Positions 1-11,400 of a stretch of 52,878 nt of DNA are shown piece by piece (position 1 is the first letter of the stretch; the number at the start of each line of letters is the position of its first letter). This DNA comes from Mesostigma viride (Eukaryota > Streptophyta > Mesostigmatophyceae > Mesostigmatales > Mesostigmataceae). The position numbers and the translations under genes are program-made. Location of the stretch: contig RPFO01001057.1 in the NCBI GenBank assembly GCA_009746045.1, positions 1 to 52,878 on the forward strand. Direction: 5' to 3'. Below the pieces are notes generated by a model that searched no databases, had not been told where the DNA came from, and was given only the letters and a program-made list of their open reading frames with translations.

Positions 1-13
1 GGATTCCTTGCAG

Positions 14-371
14 GGTGTGGCGCGTGAATGCGCGTACACCTTGATGACGAATAATGGATTTGTGGAAGCACAAAGACTGCACAAGGATATTTGGAGGCTC
101 TTCTTGCCGCAGAGCCGGTGGGACTGCCGACGCTCCCGAGGCCTGAGAGCGGGACCGTTTGATCAGGATGGTGGTGAAGGCGGATATAGATGCAGATGTG
201 GAGGCCGCAAAGGCGAAGGCAGAGGAAGCGCGTCGTGCAAAGGAGGAATCGGATCAAGAACTGTTGGAGAAGATGCAGAGCTCCAACAAAATTTTGCATC
301 GTTTGGGGATGGCGGACGTCGGTTATGAATGCGAGTCCGGGAAGGGGAAGAAACAAAAGAGGAAAAGATAA
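14..371 (+). CDS. 3'-terminal exon of an unrecognised gene, with a probable frameshift
   Basis: A pyrimidine-rich stretch ending in CAG at 11-13 looks like a splice acceptor, and the frame from position 14 (GVARECAYTLMTNNG...) is open. From about position 147 another frame looks more protein-like: an Ala/Glu/Lys-rich segment of coiled-coil character, then a basic tail ending KGKKQKRKR before TAA at 369-371. A one-base change near 144-170 would join the two halves. The basic tail suggests a nuclear localisation signal (inference). No family recognised; the rest of the gene lies left of the window. The style (acidic/basic low complexity, short basic C-terminus) resembles the gene at 2185-16321, but homology was not shown. 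Confidence 0.45.
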
Positions 372-609
372 TAATGGGAATGGTCGCCCACTGTTCTTGT
401 CACAGAAATGCTTTTGTTAATGCTGGCGAACTTGGGACGGTCGTCCGTATTTCAACATTTCCTTGCCTTTAAAATTGATTGATGGGTAAATAATAATACT
501 GAGCAAGCCTTACATTTTATGTGTCTGTCGTCATACAATTTCGTTATTGTTTCAACCCTTGCAACGAGGTTTTCTTGTCCCATGCATGCAAGTCTCAACC
601 TTGGTGTCA

Positions 610-1030
610 TGGAACTGCTTGTCTTTGCATATTACAACCCATTAATGCTCGGTTTGCATCATCATGTTCCACCAAGGAATAAATGAAGTAGCTATTGAAG
701 CTTGCGTTAGAGAAATCCCCAAATAATCGACTTCTTCTGCTTTACTACTAAATTCTGGTTTATATCGCACAGGAACATAATTATTTTCAACACTAGAGTA
801 ACAAGAAAGTAATAAAATATTCTGGGGCGAATTTAAATTGATCTTGTTGATCTGGAGGTATAAAAATAGGTATTTCACTTTTAATTACTTGATTTTTTGT
901 AATGTATAAAAAGGACAGGAAAACATATTCATTTACTTTACTATGCGTAGCTAAAGATCCAATTAAACCGGTATTAGGCCCTTCTGGCGTTTGTATAGGA
1001 CCATAATGACTAGGTATGTATATCATGTAA
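610..1030 (-). pseudogene. rpoB: Nuclear plastid-DNA fragment: rpoB (RNA polymerase beta subunit)
   Basis: The minus strand encodes broken pieces of plastid RNA polymerase beta, in the right order. Near 1010-960 is [20 protein letters not shown], the conserved beta-subunit motif with three residues missing after SHYG. Next comes [17 protein letters not shown], then, after a frame change near 800-850, VPVRYKPEFSS and [19 protein letters not shown]. After a second frame change at about 667-672 follows [20 protein letters not shown]. At least two frameshifts and a small deletion make it non-functional. The stretch is more AT-rich than its flanks, as plastid DNA usually is. It is a nuclear plastid insertion, not a working gene. 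Confidence 0.88.
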
Positions 1031-1192
1031 CGTGCGTGTTTGCAAGTGGCCGTTGACACTCTACGACGGAGCCAATTTTCGGAAGAACCTGCCTCATTTA
1101 TGAATGCATCGACTGTGTGCATAAATTGTGATCATTGAATTGAACAAAAAAATTCTCTTATTGCCCCAATCATGGCTATTCTCTTAATGCCC

Positions 1193-1535
1193 TATCATGG
1201 CTATTTGTTTGTGTATGTTTTGCCCATGTTATTACATTAATGGCATGATGTTGTGGATTGCTCTATCTATGATGGTTGTTCGTTTGTGTATGCTTTGCCC
1301 ATGTTGTTACAGTAATGGCATGATGTTGTGGATTGCTAGCTCAATCTATGATGGTTGTTCGTTTGTGTATGCTTTGCCCATGTTGTTACAGTAATGGCAT
1401 AATGTTGTGGATTGCTAGCTCAATCTATGATGGTTGTTCGTTTGTGTATGCTTTGCCCATGTTGTTACAGTAATGGCATGATTTTCTGGATTGCTCAACC
1501 TATGAGGGTTGTTCGTTTGTGTATGTTTTGCGCGC
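1193..1535 (+). repeat. Tandem repeat, unit about 73-81 bp, just over 4 copies
   Basis: Units begin near CTATGATGGTTGTTCGTTTG and contain ATGCTTTGCCCATGTTGTT and TAATGGCATGATGTTGTGG. The first unit is more diverged (CTATCATGGCTATTTGTTTG), two units carry an extra AGCTCAAT, and the last is truncated near 1530. Open frames across it are repeat artefacts. Confidence 0.85.
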
Positions 1536-2184
1536 AGATCACAATGGATTGCACCATCTGCCGCAACAAGCGAAGCCCCCTTACTGGTTCCAAGATCTTA
1601 TCCTACTCGATGCCAAGCAGGCTGGCGAAGGGTATCCCAGTACGTACTTTGAAACTTGATGCCGCAAAACAACTACAACTTCGTTTTAACCCTTTAGCCG
1701 TTTTGAGTGATATTTACAGCGGACATTACAATTTTGTTGCTACGGGATGAGAATTGAGCTTTGTAATGCTAGCAGGTGTCACCAACCAAACTGTCCGCTA
1801 TTTGTAGTGGGCATTTATTGTTAGAGCTTGCAGCTGGGTCCCTGCTCCTCCACATGCAACCTTGGTGTTCATGAGCCCTTTACTAGCTTCCTTTCTGTCA
1901 GGGGTGCTATATTTGGCACCCATAGGACATTGCAATATGACCAATGACATGACCCCCAAGGTGGTGAATATATGTGTGTGCTTGTGTCCTATAATGGACC
2001 ATAACTAACTATTAGGTTGGTTTGTGGACATTATCATGGAAAGTGACCATTGCCCGGTTTTTATAGCGGGCAGTTGGACACGGTTTTAAGGGTTGACCTA
2101 TTAGCTTTGTCAGGTGTGTGTGCTGCACCGCACCGCTTGCTAACATATTCGGCGGATTTCTTCTTTGTCGTCTGCGTGTCACAG
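1536..2184. other. Intergenic or intronic stretch without recognised gene
   Basis: No convincing coding segment. The end (about 2150-2184) is a pyrimidine-rich tract leading to CACAG, a good splice acceptor for the exon that follows. Confidence 0.4.
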
Positions 2185-2482
2185 CGTGCTTGTACGCACA
2201 ACCACCCGCGTTCCCCTCCGCCGGCGCCCCGCCGCCGGGCTCTCCGCCGCCACCGGTGTTGCCCCCTCCCGCCGCCGGCCCTTCCGCGCCGTCGGAAGCT
2301 GCAGCGGCAGCACAGCAAATGCCCCCTCCCCCCGCACCATCGTCGGGGCAAGAGGCGCGCGGCGCTCATGCAGCAAAGGCGGCGAAGGAGCGGAGGAAAT
2401 CGCGGCTTCTGGGTCATCGGGTTCCGATGCCGCGACGGCAGCAACTGGAAAAGCAACCCACCAGACACTGCCAGCTGCCCGG
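2185..2482 (+). CDS. Gene B exon: Pro/Ala-rich segment
   Basis: Bounded by an acceptor (CACAG at 2180-2184) and a donor (GTAGGT at 2483). Two frames look protein-like: one gives PPPGSPPPPVLPPPAAGPSA, the other GSSGSDAATAATGKATHQT and then LPAAR. Only the latter reaches the donor in phase 0 and joins the next exon as LPAAR|GRPSRQRTDEERRKW. A frame change at a C run (about 2327-2335) may link the two. The upstream start of the gene was not found. Confidence 0.45.
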
Positions 2483-5400
2483 GTAGGTGTTACGCACAAA
2501 GATGTGATTTTCTTGCGCCATCCTTGTCCTTGTCCTTGTCCTTGTCCTTGTCCTTGTCCTTGTCCTCGTCCTTGTCCTCGTCCTTGTCCTTGTCCTTGTC
2601 CTTGTCCTTGTCCTTGTCCTTGTGCCAGCACGTTGTCCTTGTCCTTGTGCCAGCACGTTGTCCTTGTCCTTTTCCTTTTCCTTGTGCCAGCACGTTGTCC
2701 TTGTCCTTTTCCTTTTCCTTTTCCTTGTCCTTGTCCTTGTCCTTGTCCTTGTGCCAGCACGTTGTCCTTGTCCTTTTCCTTGTCCTTGTCCTTGTCCTTG
2801 TCCTTGTCCTTGTCCTTGTCCTTGTCCTTGTCCTTGTCCTTGTCCTTGTCCTTGTCCTTGTCCTTGTGCCAGCACGTTGTCCTTGTCCTTGTCCTTGTCC
2901 TTGTCCTTGTCCTTGTCCTTGTCCTTGTCCTTGTCCTTGTCCTTGTCCTTGTCCTTGTCCTTGTCCTTGTCCTTGTCCTTGTCCTTGTCCTTGTCCTTGT
3001 CCTTGTCCTTGTCCTTGTCCTTGTCCTTGTCCTTGTCCTTGTCCTTGTCCTTGTCCTTGTCCTTGTCCTTGTCCTTGTCCTTGTCCTTGTCCTTGTCCTT
3101 GTCCTTGTCCTTGTTTGCCAGCACGTTGTCCTTGTCCTTGTCCTTGTCCTTGTCCTTGTCCTTGTCCTTGTCCTTGTCCTTGTCCTTGTCCTTGTCCTTG
3201 TCCTTGTCCTTGTCCTTGTCCTTGTCCTTGTCCTTGTCCAGCTTGTCCTTGTCCTTGTCCCTTGTCCTTGTCCTTGTCCTTGTCCTTGTCCTTGTCCTGT
3301 CCTTGTCCTTGTCCTTGTCCTTGTCCTTGTCCTTGTCCTTGTCCTTGTCCTTGTCCTTGTCCTTGTCCTTGTCCTTGTCCTTGTCCTTGTCCTTGTCCTT
3401 GTCCTTGTCCTTGTCCTTGTCCTTGTCCTTGTCCTTGTCCTTTCCTTTCCTTGTCCTTGTCCTTGTCCTTGTCCTTGTCCTTGTCCTTGTCCTTGTCCTT
3501 GTCCTTGTCCTTGTCCTTGTCCTTGTCCTTGTCCTTGTCCTTGTCCTTGTCCTTGTCCTTGTCCTTGTCCTTGTCCTTGTCCTTGTCCTTGTCCTTGTCC
3601 TTGTCCTTGTCCTTGTCCTTGTCCTTGTCCTTGTCCTTGTCCTTGTCCTTGTCCTTGTCCTTGTCCTTGTCCTTGTCCTTGTCCTTGTCCTTGTCCTTGT
3701 CCTTGTCCTTGTCCTTGTCCTTGTCCTTGTCCTTGTCCTTGTCCTTGTCCTTGTCCTTGTCCTTGTCCTTGTCCTTGTCCTTGTCCTTGTCTTGTCCTTG
3801 TCCTTGTCCTTGTCCTTGTCCTTGTCCTTGTCCTTGTCCTTGTGCCAGCACCTTGTGCCAGCACCTTGTCCTTGTCCTTGTCCTTGTCCTTGTCCTTGTG
3901 CTTGTCCTCGTCCTTGTCCTCGTCCTTGTCCTTGTCCTTGTCCTTGTCCTTGTCCTTGTCCTTGTCCTTGTCCTTGTCCTTGTCCTTGTCCTTGTCCTTG
4001 TCCTTGTCCTTGTCCTTGTCCTTGTCCTTGTCCTTGTCCTTGTCCTTGTCCTTGTCCTTGTCCTTGTCCTTGTCCTTGTCCTTGTCCTTGTCCTTGTCCT
4101 TGTCCTGTCCTTGTCCTTGTCCTTGTCCTTGTCCTTGTCCTTGTCCTTGTCCTTGTCCTTGTCCTTGTCCTTGTCCTTGTCCTTGTCCTTGTCCTTGTCC
4201 TTGTCCTTGTCCTTGTCCTTGTCCTTGTCCTTGTCCTTGTCCTTGTCCTTGTCCTTGTCCTTGTCCTTGTCCTTGTCCTTGTCCTTGTCCTTGTCCTTGT
4301 CCTTGTCCTTGTCCTTGTCCTTGTCCTTGTCCTTGTCCTTGTCCTTGTCCTTGTCCTTGTCCTTGTCCTTGTCCTTGTCCTTGTCCTTGTCCTTGTCCTT
4401 GTCCTTGTCCTTGTGCCAGCACCTTGTGCCAGCACCTTGTCCTTGTCCTTGTCCTTGTCCTTGTCCTTGTGCTTGTCCTCGTCCTTGTCCTGTCCTTGTC
4501 CTTGTCCTTGTCCTTGTCCTTGTCCTTGTCCTTGTCCTTGTCCTTGTCCTTGTCCTTGTCCTTGTCCTTGTCCTTGTCCTTGTCCTTGTCCTTGTCCTTG
4601 TCCTTGTCCTTGTCCTTGTCCTTGTCCTTGTCCTTGTCCTTGTCCTTGTCCTTGTCCTTGTCCTTGTCCTTGTCCTTGTCCTTGTCCTTGTCCTTGTCCT
4701 TGTCCTTGTCCTTGTCCTTGTCCTTGTCCTTGTCCTTGTCCTTGTCCTTGTCCTTGTCCTTGTCCTTGTCCTTGTCCTTGTCCTTGTCCTTGTCCTTGTC
4801 CTTGTCCTTGTCCTTGTCCTTGTCCTTGTCCTTGTCCTTGTCCTTGTCCTTGTCCTTGTCCTTGTCCTTGTCCTTGTCCTTGTCCTTGTCCTTGTCCTTG
4901 TCCTTGTCCTTGTCCTTGTCCTTGTCCTTGTCCTTGTCCTTGTCCTTGTCCTTGTCCTTGTCCTTGTCCTTGCCCGTCCTTGTCCTTGTCCTCGTCCTTG
5001 TCCTTGTCCTTGTCCTTGTCCTTGTCCTTGTCCTTGTCCTTGTGCCAGCACGTTGTCCTTGTCCTTGTCCTTGTCCTTGTCCTTGTCCTTGTCCTTGTCC
5101 TTGTCCTTGTCCTTGTCCTTGTCCTTGTCCTTGTCCTTGTCCTTGTCCTTGTCCTTGTCCTTGTCCTTGTCCTTGTCCTTGTCCTTGTCCTTGTCCTTGT
5201 CCTTGTCCTTGTCCTTGTCCTTGTCCTTGTCCTTGTCCTTGTCCTCGTCCTTGTCCTCGTCCTTGTCCTTGTCCTCGTCCTTGTCCTTGTCCTTGTCCTT
5301 GTCCTTGTCCTTGTCCTTGTCCTTGTGCCAGCACGTTGTCCTTGTCCTTGTCCTTGTCCTTGTCCTTGTCCTTGTCCTTGTCCTTGTCCTTGTCCTTGTC

Positions 5401-8400
5401 CTTGTCCTTGTCCTTGTCCTTGTCCTTGTCCTTGTCCTTGTCCTTGTCCTTGTCCTTGTCCTTGTCCTTGTCCTTGTCCTTGTCCTTGTCCTTGTCCTTG
5501 TCCTTGTCCTTGTCCTTGTCCTTGTCCTTGTCCTTGTCCTTGTCCTTGTCCTTGTCCTTGTCCTTGTCCTTGTCCTTGTCCTTGTCCTTGTCCTTGTCCT
5601 TGTCCTTGTCCTTGTCCTTGTCCTTGTCCTTGTCCTTGTCCTTGTCCTTGTCCTTGTCCTTGTCCTTGTCCTTGTCCTTGTCCTTGTCCTTGTCCTTGTC
5701 CTTGTCCTTGTCCTTGTCCTTGTCCTTGTCCTTGTCCTTGTCCTTGTCCTTGTCCTTGTCCTTGTCCTTGTCCTTGTCCTTGTCCTTGTCCTTGTCCTTG
5801 TCCTTGTCCTTGTCCTTGTCCTTGTCCTTGTCCTTGTCCTTGTCCTTGTCCTTGTCCTTGTCCTTGTCCTCGTCCTTGTCCTTGTCCTTGTCCTTGTCCT
5901 TGTCCTTGTCCTTGTCCTTGTCCTTGTCCTTGTCCTTTTCTTGCTTGATTTTCTTGCGCCAACGGCCGTTGCAATTTGGAAATTAGTGTGTTATTTTTTT
6001 TTTGCCCAACGGCCGTCGGAACCTTGAAATTAGGGTGTGATTTTCATGCGCCAACGGCCGTTGGAACCCGTAAATTAGGGTGTGATTTTCATGCGCCAAC
6101 GGCCGTCGGAACCTTAAAATTAGGGTGTGATTTTCATGCGCCAACGGCCGTTGGAACCTGGAAATTAGGGTGTTATTTTTCTGTCGCCAACGGCCGTTGG
6201 AACCTGGAAATGAAGGTGTCATTTTTCTCGCGCCAACGGCCGTTGGAAACTGGAAATTAGGGTGTGATTTTCATGCGCCAACGGCCGTTGGAACCTGGAA
6301 AATAGGGTGTGATTTTTCTCGCGCCAACGGCCGTTGGAACCTGGAAAATAGGGTGTCATTTTTCTCGCGCCAACGGCCGTTGGAACCTGTAAATTAGGGT
6401 GTGATTTTCATGCGCCAACGGCCGTTGGAACCTGTAAATTAGGGTGTGATTTTCATGCGCCAACGGCCGTCGGAACCTTAAAATTAGGGTGTGATTTTCA
6501 TGCGCCAACGGCCGTTGGAACCTGGAAATTAGGGTGTTATTTTTCTGTCGCCAACGGCCGTTGGAACCTGGAAATTAGGGTGTGATTTTCATGCGCCAAC
6601 GGCCGTTGGAACCTGTAAATTAGGGTGTGATTTTCATGCGCCCACGGCCGTTGGAACCTGGAAATTAGGGTGTTATTTTTCTGTCGCCAACGGCCGTTGG
6701 AACATAGTACTGACCTTCCGGCTATCTGTATGTTTTTTGCATGTGATCAGGGGCGTCCGTCAAGGCAGAGAACGGACGAAGAGCGGAGGAAGTGGGCTTA
6801 CAAGATTGAACATAACTGTTCGGAAAGGCATCTCACAACATTTTTTGAGGACTGGCGCCAACGAGCACCGGGCACCGACTTATGGTCGGTTATTGTGAAG
6901 ACCTTTGAGAGGAAGGGGCTGCTGACGACACGTGCTGGAAATGCGAAGCCCAGCATTTTGGACTCCTGGGAGCCAGCGCCGTCCTCTCAAGTGCACGACA
7001 AGAATCTAACTGACACCATACAGGCGGCGTTTCATCTGCGGCAGAAGATACGCCTAGTTCCAGACGATGTCGACATCGTGGGGGGGTCCGCGATTGCGAC
7101 TCAAGTACGGGCCCCCACGGAGAACTTGTGCCAACTCCCGGAACTCATGCGGCATCGGACGGTGACGGTGCGGAATTGTAGGGGGCTCGCGCCGTGGTTC
7201 GTGGGGGCCGGCACAAGTCTGACAAAAGCAAAATGTGCCGTGCCGATCTTCCGGTTTGCGTGGCAGGTGCTGGCAGACCGTGATCCAGGTCTCTACAATT
7301 TATGGGTGCAGAGGAGTGAAATGGTTCCTTACCACATTAAAATACTGACGGGGGACGACAGTGACCGTGCCGTGCAGAGGTTCGGATACTATCGTTCGCC
7401 AACGGCCGAGGAAGCCATGTCCATTCTCCGGACGGACTCCCTGAAGGACATGGCGGCCGCTTGCTCAGACGAGTTGATCACCATGGAGTTGGATCCGTCC
7501 GAGTGGTCAAATGAATCTGAGCGTCAGGCAGTAGTTGACCTGACGAAATCCGCGCTGGGGAGCTTGAACATCTCGGACCATGCCGGCCTTAAGGGTAAAT
7601 TTCCAGACCAGACGCCTTGCGTGTTTGTGCAGTTTGCCGTGCTGGACGGCAACCACTACACGCAGATGTTGAAGTCCGTGATTTTCGAGGGCTCTGACGA
7701 GCAAGTGAGTACCGCGATAGCTGGCGAGATTGCGGGTACACAAAAGGGCAAGTTCGTGGAGACAACCGACGAGGCGTTTGATTTGTGGAGGGGGTTGGTG
7801 AGGGACGCGGACAAGTTCAAGTACACCAATCTGGACGTGCTCAAGGGCTGGGAGGTGGAGGGGGAAGCACTGATCCCGCCCATGAAGGACATGCGGACGC
7901 AAAAGGTAAATATAACGGATCGGGTGTGGGAACGTTTTAGGCACTATATGTTATTTTTGTTCGCCAACGGCCGTTGGAAACTGGAAATTAGGGTGTGATT
8001 TTTCTTTCGCAAACGGCCGTTGGAACCTGGAAATTAGTGTGTGATTTTTCTTGCGCCAACGGCCGTTGGAACCTGGAAATTAGGGTGTGATTTTTCTTGC
8101 GCCAACGGCCGTTGGAACCTGGAAATTTGGTTGATATTTTTCTTGCGCCAACGGCCGTTGGAACCTGGAAATTCGGTCGACATTTTTCTTGCGCCAACGG
8201 CCGTTGGAGCCTGGAAATTAGGGTGTGATTTTTCTTGCGCCAACGGCCGTTGGAACCTGGAAAGTAGGGTGTGATTTTTCTTGCGCCAACGGCCATTGGA
8301 ACCTGGAAATTAGTGTGTGATTTTTCTTGCGCCAACGGCCGTTGGAACCTGGAAATTAGGGTGTGATTTTTCTTGCGCCAACGGCCGTTGGAACCTGGAA

Positions 8401-11400
8401 ATTAGGGTGTGATTTTTCTTGCGCCAACGGCCGTTGGAACCTGGAAATTAGGGTGTGATTTTTGTTCGGGAACGGCCGATCTTCCAAAGTGTAAGGACAA
8501 AATGTCAGGTCGTGTGTTGTATGACCGTTTTTTGTCTCAAACACTGTGATTCACATTTCATGCATGCAGGGGAGAGAGGCGCATCGGAGGGTTGCCCTGA
8601 TCGGAGGGGGGCTGAATGCAGAAGACGAGGCCGTTTCCAAAAAGTCGAGGGGGACGGCGCTGCTGGAAGTGCACAACTATTTCAAGACGCACATGGAGGA
8701 ATCCTGGGATAAGCCGGAGGTGCCCCTTCAGGACCAGAAAGAAATATGGAATTTGATTCATGGGGTTTCAAGCAGCACTGAGAAGGCAAGGAAGGACGGG
8801 GAGGGGGAGGAGGGTGCACTAGGAACTCAGATTCTGAGAATTTTCTCAAAACCCTCAATTTTCTCACCTTTTGTGAGAATTTTTTGAGAAAATTGAGAAA
8901 AATCTCAATTTTTTTCCGCAAACGCTAGGCAAAAAATCTCACCAGGGTGAGATTTTGGTGAGAAAAAGGGGGTTTTGGTGAGATTGGGGTGAGAAAAAAC
9001 CCTAAAGTGAGAAAAAAGGTGAGAATGGGTGAGAAAAAGTGAGAAAATTTGAGAAAATTGAGAAAATTGAGAAGTTTCTCACCAACACGAGAAAAATCAC
9101 TAACACGAGAAAAATCACAAGTCAACGTGGTGAGAAATTTCTCACCAAGAGTGTAACACGAGAAAAATCATGAGCTTTATTTCATTAAGTCCTTAACGTG
9201 AAAAAAAACTCAACACCACTTTGATATGCATTATAGGGTGCACAAAGGTGCAATTAATATAGGGTTGTCATACAATATAAAACAGCACATCATTCCATAA
9301 ACAATGCTGTCATGCCCAAATTAAATCAATAGTCATCTTCTTCAGAACTGCTGTCCGAGGGGTTGCTTGCATCAACATCATCTTCTGATGACATAGTGTC
9401 ATCCCCACTAGTGTCGCAATAGTTCACAGCTTTACGCTGCCTTCCACTGGCCCTCTTTGCCATAGGGACCTCCTCAATTACAACGGTGGGCTGGCTAGGT
9501 CCAGCATCTGTGGGAGCACCACGCTTGCGGCTGCGCCCTCGAGCAGGTGCCTTGCCAGCGCGGCGCACCACGTCGCCATCACCTAGGTCTGCCGCTGCCA
9601 CCTTCTTCTTCTTGGACCCCTTCTTCTTGCCTTTCTTCTTGCCACTAGGCGGTGGCGGTGGCATCGGCTCACCCTCCTCAATCACTTCAAACTGCGGCAT
9701 GGTGGGGAAATCTGCTGCCACGCTGTGATACACATGGTTACTGAGGGCAGATTGCGCCTGATGTGCCATGCTCCATGGCAGTTTGGCAGGGATTACCACC
9801 ATTTCGGGAGCATAGCATTCATCGACGACATACCCAACTGAGCTCACTGCACCTGGCAACACAAGGCACGACGACCTGGGGGCCTGTGCGCTGCTGATGA
9901 CCACCAACCTCTCGTGGGGCAGGTGAGCGACATGAAGGCGATCAAAAAGCTCCACCTTCAACAACAGCTGCCATTCCCAGCCCCCTCGTGGGTACTCTAA
10001 CCTGGCCTTCAGAATGTGTGTAATGAAACCAAAGTCTACACCGCCCGGGCCATGCACCGCAACTCCCGCATTCTTGTGCCGCTTTCCCTGGGATTGGTCC
10101 GCAGCCTCCGTGCGGTAGTTGAACCTGTGTATCCTGACTTTGTGGAAAGAATCCGCGTAGCGCTTCACGCCCCCACACGCCGCTACAATGCCTTGCGGCA
10201 CAAGCGGCGTCAGGTTTAATGATGCCCATGCAAGCACGTTGAACGTTGTGTCAGCACAGCGATCTCGCCTGCATTCAAACAAACGCACACCGATAACCCA
10301 GCAAAGAGTATTATTATTGCAAGTATTGGTTATTAAAAAAAATAGAACAGATACAACACAGGACGCTTTTACTGGCGGCAAGATCATGGCACCCGGATGG
10401 GTAAAACCAAACAAACTAGATATTAATTACTAGGGCTGGCTTTGTGACAGTAAAACATGATTGCATGGCTAATCCCAAGGCGCCTTTCAATAGGACTGAA
10501 TTAAAAAACCAAAGCAGACGGCGTAAGTAGCATTTGCAAAAAACAAGGCTCACCAGTAGGCCTCGTCGCCATTCGCAGGGTCGCTGTAATCAGCCTTGGG
10601 AAGGGCATCTTCTACCAGCAAATCCCTTGCCGCGTTGTGTCAGCACAGCGATCCCCCCTGCATCCAAACAAAGGCACACCGATAACCAAGCAAAGAGTAT
10701 GCAAATGTGTAGCCTTGTTCATTGAAATTATGGCTGGCTTACGCAAAGAGCGACTGTAAGATGACCTATACAGTGGGGCCGGAAACAGCTTGCTTGATCA
10801 GGGCGTGTTTTTCGAGCTTCACTGGCCGGGAGTGTCTAGTGGTGAGAACCATTGCTGCGATCGCTTTCCCACCATTTACGAGGAAATACCCGCAAATGAA
10901 AAACCACTGAAACGGTCTAGCTAGTCAGTCATTACATTAGCCACATGCCATCATGCATGTTTCCAAACGTCCAGGAACTGCACACGGTGCAAATGCCATT
11001 TGCAGTGCAAAAATCCAGAGGACACGACCTCATTGCTTCATATTTGTATGCAGAAGACTAAAAAAGTAACATGCATTAATGGCCCGCATGCATAAAGGGC
11101 CTGAATTCTGATGCGGGCCCAACGGCAGCACCGCCAAAGCAGATAAGGGCCCGCAGTCTGATGCGGGCCCCACGGCACCACCGCCATAGCAGAGCTCGAA
11201 GGTCGTGGTGCGCGTGAAACGTACGTATGCCCTTTGTCGGTAGGTGCCGTTGGGGTCAAATTGGGTGCCGCCAAAATCGGGCCGACGCGTCAATAGACTG
11301 AGGCCGTCGATGAGAGCCATCATGCGGCTTGGGGAACTTCAGCTAAGTTAACTTAACGCAAACCACTGGTCGCCCGCGTCGGGAACCGGCCCAACGGCTC

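Noticed and set aside
610-1122. Functional RNA polymerase gene
   Set aside because: Only a fragment, with frameshifts and a small deletion.
2050-6027. Giant open frames of 850-1325 codons on both strands (Cys-Pro, Leu-Ser, Val-Leu, Lys-Asp, Gly-Gln repeats)
   Set aside because: They are the TCCTTG array read in six frames; the unit has no stop codon.
5952-8480. Interstitial telomere because each unit contains TTAGGG
   Set aside because: One TTAGGG per 46 bp is part of a longer unit; there is no run of telomeric repeats.
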